DNA from: JAGSOU01 sp049974865
Lineage (GTDB): Bacteria; Pseudomonadota; Alphaproteobacteria; Rhodobacterales; Rhodobacteraceae
Length of the DNA: 64,000 bases
Direction of reading: 5' to 3'
Assembly (NCBI GenBank): GCA_049974865.1
Contig: JBNGCX010000010.1
Coordinates: 14,321 to 78,320, forward strand
A program made the translations under genes and the position numbers. Below the pieces are notes generated by a model, which was not told where the DNA came from, did no database searches, and saw only the letters and a program-made list of their open reading frames with translations. Positions 30,863 to 39,591 of the stretch are shown one piece after another (positions within the stretch are counted from its first letter, which is position 1; each line of letters starts with the position of its first letter).

Positions 30863-30894
30863 GCCCCGGCGCCGCATGGCGACCGGGGCTTTTT
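30863..30894 (+). terminator. Rho-independent terminator after the 34-aa gene
   Basis: Stem GCCCCGG (30863-30869) pairs with CCGGGGC (30883-30889), followed by TTTTT. The orientation supports rightward transcription of the small gene or of the pgeF operon through it. Confidence 0.8.
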
Positions 30895-31119
30895 GATTCG
30901 AGCACAGCCAGAGGCGCCGAAAAACCCGCCGCGGGGACTGCGGCAAGGACTGGAAACAATCGCCCCCGGCACGCCGCAATTGCACCCCACCTCCGGACCA
31001 ATTGCGAAGTTTTTTTGACATGACTCCGGAACTGCGGCAAAACCATCCTCAGAGAAATGTCCCTCTGCACGTTTCGGTGGGGGCCGACGCAGATGTGACA
31101 GACCGAAAGGACTGTTGGC

Positions 31120-31914
31120 ATGGTCATCCCCCATTCACCCGCTGCGGGTTTCGCGGCGGCTTCCCGGGTCCGACGGGCCCACCATAAGACGACTGCTCGT
31201 TCAGAACGGCGACCTCGGCAGGTGATGCCTCTCACCCGCAGCTACGAGGTCGCCGGTTTGGCCCCGGCCGGCGAGGTCGTGAACCTGACCCGGAACGCCC
31301 CGGCCACCCCAGCCTTCGAAGACGCCTTCGCCGGTTTCGCCCGCGGCACCCTCATCCAGACCGCCAACGGCCCCGTCGCGGTCGAGGATCTGGTCCCCGG
31401 GATGCCCATTGCGGTGGACGGCGAAGACTTGCCGCTGCTTTGGATCGGAAGCATGACGCTCGACCCCGAGCGTCCCGGTCAGCGGGACGAAAACAGTCGG
31501 CTGACCCGCATCACCGCGGACACGTTCGGCCTGGGTCGCCCCATGCCCGATCTGCTGCTGGGGGCCCGCGCGCGCCTGCTGTTCCACCACGCGCAATGCG
31601 AGGCGCTTCTGGGCCAGCGCGCGGCTTTCGCGCCGGCGCGCGGTTTCATCGACGGGATGAGCGCGTTCCAGATCGCCCCTGCCACGCCCGTGCGGGTCTA
31701 TCACCTGGCGCTGGAACGCCAGGCGGTGCTCCGCGCCAACGGGGTGGAGGTGGAAAGCTTCCACCCCGGCCTGGCCGTGGAAAAGATGCTGGATCGCGAC
31801 ACGCTGACCGAGCTTGTTGCCCTGTTCCCACATGCCCGCGGCCTCGGCGATTTCGGGCCCATGCCCTACCCCCGGCTGACCGCCTTCGAACTGGAAGGGA
31901 TGCGCGCCGCCTGA
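31120..31914 (+). CDS. Hint-domain (Hint_2) protein without the catalytic cysteine
   Basis: 264 aa, ATG with AAGGA upstream; a TTGACA at 31015-31020 may be part of its promoter. The Hint fold is seen from about 72 (GFARGTLIQTANGPVAVEDL, VPGMPIA) to 225. In self-processing Hint proteins the first residue of the CFxxGT motif is Cys; here it is Gly72, so autoproteolysis is not expected. Similar non-catalytic Hint proteins are abundant in Rhodobacteraceae with unknown role. Convergent with the Lrp gene, stops adjacent. Confidence 0.85.
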   Translation: MVIPHSPAAGFAAASRVRRAHHKTTARSERRPRQVMPLTRSYEVAGLAPAGEVVNLTRNAPATPAFEDAFAGFARGTLIQTANGPVAVEDLVPGMPIAVDGEDLPLLWIGSMTLDPERPGQRDENSRLTRITADTFGLGRPMPDLLLGARARLLFHHAQCEALLGQRAAFAPARGFIDGMSAFQIAPATPVRVYHLALERQAVLRANGVEVESFHPGLAVEKMLDRDTLTELVALFPHARGLGDFGPMPYPRLTAFELEGMRAA

Positions 31915-32415
31915 TCAGGCGCCGCGGCTGAGGCGCTCTTCCAGAACCTCGAAGGGAACGCCCGGCTCGTCCTTGGCGCAGCGGATTACCAGCGAGGTCT
32001 TGACGCTGGCCACGTTCTCGGCCGCGGTCAGTTCCTCGGTCAGGAAGTTCTGAAAGCTCGACAGGTCCGGTGCCACGCATTTCAGGATGAAATCGACCTC
32101 GCCGTTCAGCATGTGGCATTCCCGGACCAGCGGCCAGGCGCGGCAGCGCGCCTCGAAAGCCGAGAGATCGGCCTCGGCCTGGCTCTGCAACCCGACCATG
32201 GCGAAGACCTGCACCTCGAAGCCCAGTTCGCGGATATCCACGTCGGCATGGTAGCCACGGATATAGCCCGCCTCCTCCAGCGTCCGCACCCGGCGCAGGC
32301 AGGGCGGCGCCGATATGCCTACGCGCTTGGCCAATTCGACATTGGTCATGCGGCCGTCCGCCTGCAGTTCGGCCAGGATTTTGCGGTCGATGGGATCGAG
32401 TTTTGCCCCGGACAT
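31915..32415 (-). CDS. Lrp/AsnC family transcriptional regulator
   Basis: 166 aa from MSGAKLDPIDRKILAELQAD, with GGAG upstream; the reading frame extends further 5' without homology. N-terminal helix-turn-helix (MTNVELAKRVGISAPPCLRRV) and C-terminal RAM/AsnC ligand domain (VRECHMLNGEVDFILKCVA). The AP-P-C-L-R-R recognition helix is typical of Lrp-like regulators of amino acid metabolism. Divergent from trxB. Confidence 0.92.
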   Translation of the reverse strand: MSGAKLDPIDRKILAELQADGRMTNVELAKRVGISAPPCLRRVRTLEEAGYIRGYHADVDIRELGFEVQVFAMVGLQSQAEADLSAFEARCRAWPLVRECHMLNGEVDFILKCVAPDLSSFQNFLTEELTAAENVASVKTSLVIRCAKDEPGVPFEVLEERLSRGA

Positions 32416-32424
32416 GGGAATTCT

Positions 32425-32438
32425 CCGAATTTTTTCGG
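32425..32438. promoter_or_regulatory. Small inverted repeat in the lrp-trxB divergent promoter region
   Basis: CCGAA-TTTT-TTCGG lies 10 bases upstream of the lrp ATG in an A/T-rich stretch. Lrp-family proteins often autoregulate through such sites; this is a guess from position. Confidence 0.35.
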
Positions 32439-32603
32439 ATAATATGCAGCCAGCGATGCGAGCGCAATAATATTTCACGCTTGCGCAATTTCCTTAAACC
32501 GCCTAGGCAATCCGCTTTGCGTTCCGCCTGCGGCCGCGGGGCTCTTTCGCGGCGACAGGGCACAGGCTATATCAGGGCTGACATCAATTTCCGAGGGACA
32601 GAC

Positions 32604-33551
32604 ATGGCTGAGACACGGCACACGAAACTGTTGATCATCGGCTCGGGTCCGGCGGGCTACACCGCCGCCGTCTACGGTGCACGCGCGATGTTGGAGCCGG
32701 TCCTGATCCAGGGGATTCAGCCCGGCGGCCAACTGACCATCACAACCGAGGTCGAGAACTGGCCCGGCGAGGTCGAGATCCAGGGCCCCGACCTGATGGT
32801 CAAGATGGAGGCCCATGCCCGCGCCGTGGGCACCGACATCATCGCCGACCAGATCACCTCGGTCGACCTGTCCAAGCGGCCCTTCGTGGCCGAGGGCGAT
32901 AGCGGCACCACCTACACGGCGGATGCGCTGATCCTGGCCACCGGCGCGCAGGCGAAATGGCTGGGCCTGCCCTCGGAAGAGAAGTTCAAGGGCTTCGGCG
33001 TGTCGGCCTGCGCCACCTGCGACGGTTTCTTCTACCGCGGCCAGGAGGTCGTGGTCATCGGCGGCGGCAACACCGCCGTGGAAGAAGCGCTGTTCCTGAC
33101 CAACTTCGCCTCCAAGGTGACGCTGATCCACCGCCGCGATTCGCTGCGTTCGGAAAAGATCCTGCAGGACCGCCTGTTCAAGAATCCCAAGGTCGAGGTG
33201 CTGTGGAACCACACCGTCGAGGAAGTCGTCGGCGACGAGGAGCCGCTGGGCGTGACCGGCGTTCGGGCGCGCCACGTGGAGACCGGCGAGATCACCGAGG
33301 TGCCCTGCACCGGCTTCTTCGTTGCGATCGGCCATGCGCCGGCCTCGGAGTTGGTCAAGGACCAGCTGGAGACCCACATGGGCGGCTATGTCGTCACCCA
33401 GCCGGACAGCACCGCGACCTCGATCCCCGGCGTCTTTGCTGCGGGCGACCTGACCGACCACAAGTACCGCCAAGCGGTGACCTCGGCCGGGATGGGCTGC
33501 ATGGCGGCGCTGGAGGCCGAGCGATTCCTCGCCGAGCAGGAAGCCGGCTGA
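32604..33551 (+). CDS. trxB: Thioredoxin-disulfide reductase
   Basis: 315 aa low-Mr thioredoxin reductase. FAD site GSGPAGYTAAVYGAR (13-27), redox pair C136-A-T-C139, NADPH site GGGNTAVEEALFL (153-165) and the C-terminal FAD motif GVFAAGDLTDHKYRQ. Reduces thioredoxin with NADPH. ATG at 32604 preceded by GAGGGA. Monocistronic. Confidence 0.96.
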   Translation: MAETRHTKLLIIGSGPAGYTAAVYGARAMLEPVLIQGIQPGGQLTITTEVENWPGEVEIQGPDLMVKMEAHARAVGTDIIADQITSVDLSKRPFVAEGDSGTTYTADALILATGAQAKWLGLPSEEKFKGFGVSACATCDGFFYRGQEVVVIGGGNTAVEEALFLTNFASKVTLIHRRDSLRSEKILQDRLFKNPKVEVLWNHTVEEVVGDEEPLGVTGVRARHVETGEITEVPCTGFFVAIGHAPASELVKDQLETHMGGYVVTQPDSTATSIPGVFAAGDLTDHKYRQAVTSAGMGCMAALEAERFLAEQEAG

Positions 33552-33690
33552 GCCGCGGACGCGTCCTTTTCGCCGCAGTCGCAAAAAAGAACCGCGCGTG
33601 GGCCTTGCCATTTGCAGAACATCGGCGTTAGGCCGCGCGCGAAACCGGGTTTACCCGGCGACCTTGAACCAGAACACAGAGATTAAGCTC

Positions 33691-35397
33691 ATGTCGATGC
33701 CGAACCACGCTCCGATCCCGGAGCTTTATGTTTCCTATGAAAGCGCACAGAAACTGAAGGCCGAAGCCGGCGACATGCCGAGCTGGGACCTGACCCCGCG
33801 GCAAATTTGCGACCTGGAACTCCTGATGAACGGCGGGTTCAACCCGCTCAAGGGCTTCCTGACCGAAGACGATTACAACGGCGTCGTCGAGAACATGCGC
33901 CTTGCCGACGGCTCGCTCTGGCCGATGCCGATCACGCTGGACGTCTCCGAAGAGTTCGCCGAGAGCCTGGAACTGGGCCAGGACATCGCCCTGCGCGACC
34001 AGGAAGGCGTGATCCTCGCGATCCTGAACGTCACCGACCGCTGGGCCCCGGACAAGTCGCGCGAGGCCGAGAAGGTGTTCGGCGCCGATGACATCGCGCA
34101 TCCGGCGGTAAACTACCTGCATCACAGCGCGGGCAAGATCTACCTGGGCGGGCCGGTGACCGGCATCCAGCAGCCCGTGCACTACGATTTCCGCGGCCGC
34201 CGCGACACCCCGAACGAGCTGCGCGCGCTGTTCCGCAAGCTGGGCTGGCGCCGTGTCGTGGCCTTCCAGACCCGCAACCCGCTGCACCGCGCCCACCAAG
34301 AGCTGACCTTCCGCGCCGCGAAAGAGGCGCAGGCCAACCTGCTGATCCACCCGGTCGTGGGCATGACCAAGCCGGGCGACGTCGATCACTTCACCCGCGT
34401 GCGCTGCTACGAGGCGGTACTGGACAAATACCCGGCCTCGACCACCTCGCTGAGCCTGCTGAACCTGGCCATGCGCATGGCCGGCCCGCGCGAGGCCGTC
34501 TGGCACGGCCTGATCCGCCGCAACCACGGCTGCACCCATTTCATCGTCGGCCGCGACCATGCAGGCCCGGGCAAGAACAGCCAAGGCGAGGATTTCTACG
34601 GCCCCTATGACGCGCAGGAGTTGTTCCGCGAGCACCAGGACGAGATCGGCATCGAAATGGTCGACTTCAAACACATGGTCTTTGTGCAGGAACGCGCCCA
34701 GTACGAACCCGCCGACGAGATCGAGGAAGGCGTGACCGTCCTGAACATCTCGGGCACCGAGCTGCGCCGCCGCCTCTCCGAGGGGCTGGAGATCCCCGAC
34801 TGGTTCTCCTTCCCCGAAGTGGTGAAAGAGCTGCGCCGCACCAAGCCGCCGCGCGCCCAGCAGGGCTTCACCGTGTTCTTCACCGGCCTCAGCGGCTCGG
34901 GCAAGTCGACCATCGCCAACGCGCTGATGGTCAAGCTGATGGAGATGGGCGGCCGCCCGGTGACGCTGCTGGACGGCGACGTCGTGCGCAAGCACCTGTC
35001 CTCCGAGTTGGGGTTCTCGAAAGAACATCGCGATATCAACATCCGCCGCATCGGCTACGTCGCCTCGGAGATCACCAAGAACGGCGGCATCGCCATCTGC
35101 GCGCCGATCGCGCCCTACACCGCCACCCGCCGCGCCGTGCGCGAGATGATCGAGCAATACGGCGCCTTCTGCGAGGTGCATGTCGCCACCTCGCTGGAGG
35201 AATGCGAGCGCCGCGACCGCAAGGGCCTCTACAAGCTGGCCCGTGAAGGCAAGATCAAGGAGTTTACCGGCATCTCCGACCCCTACGAGGCGCCGACCAA
35301 TGCCGAGCTGGTGGTCGATACCGAGAACGTGGACGTGGATAACTGCGCCCACCAGGTGATCCTGAAGCTGGAGCAGATGGGCCTGATCGCAGGCTGA
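33691..35397 (+). CDS. Bifunctional sulfate adenylyltransferase / adenylylsulfate kinase
   Basis: 568 aa fusion. Residues 1-~390 are an ATP sulfurylase (QTRNPLHRAH at 193-202 with the catalytic HxxH, GRDHAGPGKNSQGEDFYGPY). Residues ~395-568 are an APS kinase (P-loop GLSGSGKS at 399-406, LLDGDVVRKHLS, FTGISDPYEAP). It makes APS from sulfate and then PAPS. In this fusion of homomeric-type sulfurylase (Sat) and CysC, both active sites look intact. The ATG at 33691 starts MSMPNHAPIPELY. A strong terminator follows. Confidence 0.95.
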   Translation: MSMPNHAPIPELYVSYESAQKLKAEAGDMPSWDLTPRQICDLELLMNGGFNPLKGFLTEDDYNGVVENMRLADGSLWPMPITLDVSEEFAESLELGQDIALRDQEGVILAILNVTDRWAPDKSREAEKVFGADDIAHPAVNYLHHSAGKIYLGGPVTGIQQPVHYDFRGRRDTPNELRALFRKLGWRRVVAFQTRNPLHRAHQELTFRAAKEAQANLLIHPVVGMTKPGDVDHFTRVRCYEAVLDKYPASTTSLSLLNLAMRMAGPREAVWHGLIRRNHGCTHFIVGRDHAGPGKNSQGEDFYGPYDAQELFREHQDEIGIEMVDFKHMVFVQERAQYEPADEIEEGVTVLNISGTELRRRLSEGLEIPDWFSFPEVVKELRRTKPPRAQQGFTVFFTGLSGSGKSTIANALMVKLMEMGGRPVTLLDGDVVRKHLSSELGFSKEHRDINIRRIGYVASEITKNGGIAICAPIAPYTATRRAVREMIEQYGAFCEVHVATSLEECERRDRKGLYKLAREGKIKEFTGISDPYEAPTNAELVVDTENVDVDNCAHQVILKLEQMGLIAG

Positions 35398-35425
35398 TCC
35401 GGTCCGGGCCGATCCCGAAAAAAAG

Positions 35426-35458
35426 ACCGGCGGAGGCACAGGCCCCGCCGGTTTTTTT
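35426..35458 (+). terminator. Rho-independent terminator after sat-cysC
   Basis: ACCGGCGG (35426-35433) pairs with CCGCCGGT (35445-35452), followed by seven T. Confidence 0.9.
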
Positions 35459-35586
35459 CGGCGGCCGCCAAACCAAACCGGATGGCCCTGCTGCCCCTGC
35501 CGTTCAGCCGCGAAGGGCAGCGCCCGGCCGACGGTCGGAAAAGGTTGCGAAACTAAGGACGCCCGCCGTTTTCCGCGCGCCGACGG

Positions 35587-35814
35587 TCAATGCACGTTGA
35601 CCGGTGCCAGGTCGTTCTGGCGGGCCAGCACGAAGGCAAGCTTACGGTCGCGCACCAGCGCCAGCCGCTCGCCGCTGGAATCGTGCACCGCATAGAGCAG
35701 ATCGACCCCCGCCGCCTGGCGGCGCAGATCCTCGGGCAGATCCTCGGTCTTCACGGGGCGGACATAGACGATCTTGTCCTCGCCGCCCGGCAGGAAATCG
35801 TATTTCGTGTTCAT
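35587..35814 (-). CDS. DUF1150 family protein
   Basis: 75 aa, N-terminus KYDFLPGGEDKIVYVRPVK, then EDLPEDLRRQAAGVDLLYAV and RLALVRDRKLAFVLARQNDL. Family of unknown function, alphaproteobacterial and usually found beside small heat-shock genes, as here (18 bp downstream of hsp20). AGAGGGGG before the ATG. Probably co-induced with hsp20. Confidence 0.9.
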   Translation of the reverse strand: MNTKYDFLPGGEDKIVYVRPVKTEDLPEDLRRQAAGVDLLYAVHDSSGERLALVRDRKLAFVLARQNDLAPVNVH

Positions 35815-35831
35815 CGTATTCCCCCTCTTTC

Positions 35832-36245
35832 TCAGGCCTGCTTGATCTCGATGCGCTGGACCACGGCGTCGGGCACCGCGCGCTCCAGGTCGATATGGAG
35901 CAGGCCGTTTTCCATCTCGGCGCCAGCCACCTCCACGCCGTCGGCCAGCACGAAGCTGCGCTGGAACTGTCGCGCGGCGATACCGCGATGCAGGAAGACG
36001 CGCTCGTCGCCATCGTCGCGCTGGCGGCCGCGGATCACCAGTTGCCGGTCCTCGACGGTGATCGACAGATCCTCTTCGCGGAACCCCGCCACGGCGAGGG
36101 TGATGCGATAGCCGCGCTCGCTGGTCTGTTCGATGTTGAAGGGCGGATAGCCCTCGTTCCCGGATTTCGCGGTCCGTTCCACGAGGCGCTCAAGTTGCTC
36201 GAATCCCAGCAGAAAGGGATGCGAGGCGAGGGTCAGTTTCGTCAT
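35832..36245 (-). CDS. Hsp20/IbpA-type small heat shock protein
   Basis: 137 aa with an alpha-crystallin domain: YPPFNIEQTSERGYRITLAV, GFREEDLSITVEDRQLVIRG and the terminal A-G-x-L-like segment MENGLLHIDLERAVP. The N-terminus LASHPFLLGFEQLERLVER matches class A alphaproteobacterial small Hsps that hold unfolding proteins. AAGGA before the ATG; a sigma-32-like promoter lies 67-95 bases upstream of the ATG. Confidence 0.93.
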   Translation of the reverse strand: MTKLTLASHPFLLGFEQLERLVERTAKSGNEGYPPFNIEQTSERGYRITLAVAGFREEDLSITVEDRQLVIRGRQRDDGDERVFLHRGIAARQFQRSFVLADGVEVAGAEMENGLLHIDLERAVPDAVVQRIEIKQA

Positions 36246-36311
36246 GTTTCAAGTCCTTGCGTCAAGCGACCTGTATGTGGTCGGCCCCTTGGAACAGGCG
36301 GCCTCCGAAAA

Positions 36312-36340
36312 ATATGGGGTGCCCGCGCGCGGCCCGCAAG
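36312..36340 (-). promoter_or_regulatory. Sigma-32 (RpoH)-like promoter of hsp20
   Basis: On the minus strand CTTGCGG (-35, 36334-36340), 14-base spacer, CCCCATAT (-10, 36312-36319). The known RpoH consensus is CTTGAAA-N11-16-CCCCATnT. The leader to the hsp20 ATG would be about 60 nt. Confidence 0.6.
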
Positions 36341-36418
36341 GGCACAGCTTCCCGCAAGCCACGAAAAACGCTATCTTAACGGTCTGCCTCTGGTGCCGAC
36401 TCACCCCGGGAGTTTCCG

Positions 36419-36640
36419 ATGAACATGGCAAGCGAAATGAACAGCGAAGAGGTTCTGCGCGTGAAGCTCGAGGTGCTGCGCCGGGAGCACCGGGATCTCG
36501 ACGATGCCATCCGGGCGCTCGAGGCCCAGGGCGGCATCGCCTGCCAGTTCACCGTGACGCGCCTGAAGAAGCAGAAACTGTCCCTCAAGGACCAGATCGC
36601 CCTGATCGAGGATCGCCTGACCCCTGATATCATTGCGTAA
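36419..36640 (+). CDS. YdcH family protein (DUF465)
   Basis: 73 aa helical hairpin protein: VLRVKLEVLRREHRDLDDAI, LEAQGG, then RLKKQKLSLKDQIALIEDRL. GGGAG 7 bases before the ATG. Function unknown; very common small cytosolic family in alphaproteobacteria. It is 54 bp upstream of purE, possibly in the same transcript. Confidence 0.88.
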   Translation: MNMASEMNSEEVLRVKLEVLRREHRDLDDAIRALEAQGGIACQFTVTRLKKQKLSLKDQIALIEDRLTPDIIA

Positions 36641-36694
36641 GCAGGCCATCTGGCTATAGTGCCGCTTCCGAAATCAATGTGAGGCGGGGCAGCG

Positions 36695-37183
36695 ATGAGC
36701 GACGTGAAAGTGGGCATCATCATGGGCAGCCAGTCGGACTGGCCCACGATGAAACTGGCAGCCGAAATCCTGGACGAACTGGGCGTGGCCTACGAGGCGA
36801 AGATCGTCTCGGCCCACCGCACCCCCGACCGCCTGTGGCACTACGGCAAGACGGCCGTCGAGCGCGGCTTGCAGGTGATCATCGCCGGCGCCGGCGGGGC
36901 GGCGCATCTGCCGGGCATGATGGCCAGCAAGACCCGCGTGCCGGTGATCGGCGTGCCGGTGCAGACCCGCGCGCTGTCTGGCGTGGATTCGCTCTATTCC
37001 ATCGTGCAGATGCCCAAGGGCTTCCCGGTGGCCACCATGGCCATCGGCGCGGCTGGCGCGGCCAATGCCGGGCTGATGGCCGCGGGCATCCTGGCCCTGA
37101 ACGACCCCGAACTGGCCGAACGGCTGGACGCCTGGCGCGAGGCGCTGTCGGCCTCGATCCCCGAGGAGCCTACCGATGAATGA
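36695..37183 (+). CDS. purE: N5-carboxyaminoimidazole ribonucleotide mutase
   Basis: 162 aa class I PurE. Signatures: IIMGSQSDWPTMKLAAE, VSAHRTPDRLWHYGKTAVE, AGAGGAAHLPGMMASKT and PVQTRALSGVDSLYSIVQMP. Moves the carboxyl group from N5-CAIR to CAIR in purine synthesis. Overlaps purK by 8 bases. Confidence 0.97.
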   Translation: MSDVKVGIIMGSQSDWPTMKLAAEILDELGVAYEAKIVSAHRTPDRLWHYGKTAVERGLQVIIAGAGGAAHLPGMMASKTRVPVIGVPVQTRALSGVDSLYSIVQMPKGFPVATMAIGAAGAANAGLMAAGILALNDPELAERLDAWREALSASIPEEPTDE

Positions 37184-38252
37184 CGTTCTGCAACCCGGTG
37201 CAGTGATCGGCATCCTGGGCGGCGGCCAGCTGGGCCGGATGCTGTCGATGGCCGCCGCGCGGCTGGGCTTCCGCTGCCATGTCTACGAGCCCGGTGCCAA
37301 CCCGCCCGCGGGCCATGTGGCCGACAGCGTGACCACCGCGCCCTACGAGGACGAGGCCGCCTTGCGTGCCTTCGCCGAGGGCGTGGACGTGATCACCTAC
37401 GAGTTCGAGAACATCCCCACCTCGGCGCTGGACCTGCTGGAACAGCTGCGCCCCATCCGCCCCAACCGGCGCGCGCTGGCCGTCAGCCAGGACCGGCTGA
37501 CGGAAAAGGCCTTCCTGTCCGAGCTGGGCCTGATGACCGCCCCCTTCGCCGCCGTCGACGACGAGGTCGATCTGGCCGAGGCGATCGAGGAGATCGGGAC
37601 GCCGGCCATCCTCAAGACCCGCCGCTTCGGCTATGACGGCAAGGGCCAGGCGCGGATCATGACCCCCGCCGACGCCGGTAAGGCGCTGGCCGACATGGCC
37701 GGGGCCTCCGCGATCCTGGAAGGTTTCGTCGAATTCAGCCAGGAGATCTCGGTCATCGCCGCGCGCGGGCTTTCCGGCGAGATCGCCTGTTTCGACCCCG
37801 GCGAGAACGTGCACAAGGACGGCATCCTGCACACCACCACCGTCCCCGCCCGGCTGAGCCCATCGCAGCGCACCGACGCCGTGCTGCTGGCGGGCAAAAT
37901 CCTGAACGCGCTGGATTATGTCGGCGTGATGGGGGTGGAGCTGTTCGTCACGCCGCAGGGCCTGCTGATCAACGAGATCGCGCCGCGGGTGCACAACTCG
38001 GGCCACTGGACGCAAGACGGCTGCATGATCGACCAGTTCGAGCAGCATATCCGCGCCGTGGCGGGCTGGCCGCTGGGCGACGGGCAACGGCACTCGGACA
38101 TGGAGATGCTGAACCTGATCGGCGCGGACGTGGACAAGGTGCCGGAGTTGGCGAAGGACAGCAGCAACGCCATCCACCTCTATGGCAAGGCCGAGGTCAA
38201 GCCGGGCCGCAAGATGGGCCATGTGAACCGCCGCCTCGGCCCGGCGGGCTGA
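37176..38252 (+). CDS. purK: N5-carboxyaminoimidazole ribonucleotide synthase
   Basis: 358 aa ATP-grasp enzyme making N5-CAIR from AIR, bicarbonate and ATP, the step before PurE. Features: GILGGGQLGRMLSMAAARLG, TYEFENIPTSALDLLE, LKTRRFGYDGKGQARI, EISVIAARGLSGEI and NEIAPRVHNSGHWT. The start lies inside the end of purE, so the two are coupled. Confidence 0.97.
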   Translation: MNDVLQPGAVIGILGGGQLGRMLSMAAARLGFRCHVYEPGANPPAGHVADSVTTAPYEDEAALRAFAEGVDVITYEFENIPTSALDLLEQLRPIRPNRRALAVSQDRLTEKAFLSELGLMTAPFAAVDDEVDLAEAIEEIGTPAILKTRRFGYDGKGQARIMTPADAGKALADMAGASAILEGFVEFSQEISVIAARGLSGEIACFDPGENVHKDGILHTTTVPARLSPSQRTDAVLLAGKILNALDYVGVMGVELFVTPQGLLINEIAPRVHNSGHWTQDGCMIDQFEQHIRAVAGWPLGDGQRHSDMEMLNLIGADVDKVPELAKDSSNAIHLYGKAEVKPGRKMGHVNRRLGPAG

Positions 38253-38257
38253 CGGCC

Positions 38258-38707
38258 ATGGCCGGCCGCAGCCCGCGTCTGGCCGCGCGCGCGGTGATCC
38301 TCGACGCGGGGCGGCTGCTGCTGGTCAATGCCTATCCGGACGGGCTCAGCGACCTGTGGTGCGTGCCCGGCGGGGGGGCCGAGCGCGGCATCTCGCTGCC
38401 CGAGAACCTGGCCCGGGAGGTGCATGAGGAGACCGGGCTGGAGATCGCCGTGGGCGACCCCTGCCTGGTCAACGAGTTCCACGATCCGCTGGGCGGCTTC
38501 CACCAGGTCGACATCTATTTCCGCTGTTCGGTGCAACGCGGCGCGCTGGACCCGGCCTGGCGCGACCCCGAGGGCATTGTCAGCCGGCGTCGCTGGTTCA
38601 GCCGCGACGAGATGGCCAGAATCCGCTACAAGCCCGACAGCCTGCCCGGGGTCGCCTGGGGCGATGGCGGGATCCTCTACGACCCGCTTGAGCCGATCGT
38701 GCGCTAG
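38258..38707 (+). CDS. NUDIX hydrolase
   Basis: 149 aa. Nudix box GGGAERGISLPENLAREVHE followed by ETGL: the catalytic REVHEETGL is intact but the conserved first Glu of G-x5-E-x7-REUxEE is Ile. Begins 5 bases after purK. Substrate unknown; it ends convergent with the EamA gene with a 4-base overlap. Confidence 0.87.
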   Translation: MAGRSPRLAARAVILDAGRLLLVNAYPDGLSDLWCVPGGGAERGISLPENLAREVHEETGLEIAVGDPCLVNEFHDPLGGFHQVDIYFRCSVQRGALDPAWRDPEGIVSRRRWFSRDEMARIRYKPDSLPGVAWGDGGILYDPLEPIVR

Positions 38708-39540
38708 GCCCGTTTCAGCACGCCCAGCGCGACGCCGCCCAACACCAGCGCCGCGGCCAGCAGCGCGCGGGCGGTGAGGGCCTCGCCCAGCAACAAAACG
38801 CCCGCCGCCATCGCCAGCACCGGCGCCGAGAGCTGCGCCACCGCCGCGACCGAGGCTCCCAGCTTCGGCAGCAGGCTGTACCACAGCGCATACCCCAGCG
38901 CGGAGGTGACCGCGCCCGAGATCACGGCCAGCAGGATGCCGGCCGCCTGGGCCTGTGCCGCGTCCGGCAAGGCCAGGGCCAGCAGCAATGGCAGGGGCAG
39001 CGCATAGAGGAAATTGGCCCCCGTGGCGTGCAACGGGTCGGCCACGCCGCGCCCGATCAGCGAATAGATGCCCCAGCCCACCGCGGCCAGCGCCATCAGC
39101 GCGGCACCGACCGCGGGCGGCGCGCCCGCGCCCGCAGGCCAGAACAGCAGGACCAGGCCACCGAAGGCCAGCGCCGCCCCGGCCCAGCGGCTGGGCGGCA
39201 GCGGCTCCCGCGCGGCCAGGGCGCCGAGGAACATGGTGATCTGAACGCCGCCGAAAAGGATCAGCGCACCGAGGCCGGCGTCGAGCGCCACATAGGCATA
39301 GGAAAACCCCAGCATATAGGCCATCAGCCCCGCCACCGCGCCCAGATGCGGCGTGCCGGGGCGCGGCAGGCGGCGGTCCCGCAAGGCCAGCAGCAGGGTC
39401 AGCATCGTCGCGCCCGAAGCCAGCCGCAGCGCGGCAAAGTCTCCGGGCCCGATCACCCCCTCGGCCAGTGCGGCGCGGTTGAGGATCGAGTTCGCGGCGA
39501 AGGCCGCCATGGTCAGGGCAGTCAGCAGAAACAGGCGCAT
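38704..39540 (-). CDS. EamA family drug/metabolite transporter
   Basis: 278 aa with about ten transmembrane helices in two EamA repeats (LFLLTALTMAAFAANSILNR at the start; GWGIYSLIGRGVADPLHATGA; SALGYALWYSLLPKLGASVA). Inner-membrane exporter/importer of small metabolites, substrate unknown. The L-N-R motif in helix 1 and the paired ALGYALWY segment are typical. Confidence 0.9.
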   Translation of the reverse strand: MRLFLLTALTMAAFAANSILNRAALAEGVIGPGDFAALRLASGATMLTLLLALRDRRLPRPGTPHLGAVAGLMAYMLGFSYAYVALDAGLGALILFGGVQITMFLGALAAREPLPPSRWAGAALAFGGLVLLFWPAGAGAPPAVGAALMALAAVGWGIYSLIGRGVADPLHATGANFLYALPLPLLLALALPDAAQAQAAGILLAVISGAVTSALGYALWYSLLPKLGASVAAVAQLSAPVLAMAAGVLLLGEALTARALLAAALVLGGVALGVLKRA

Positions 39541-39591
39541 GCGACAGGATACACCGCGTCGCGCCCCGGCGCAAAACCACGCGCCACCCGG

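Noticed and set aside
30586..31023. A 145-codon plus-strand frame between pgeF and the Hint gene
   Set aside because: It runs through a strong terminator and overlaps the better-supported 34-aa gene in another frame; its translation is Pro/Arg/Ala-rich without family signs.
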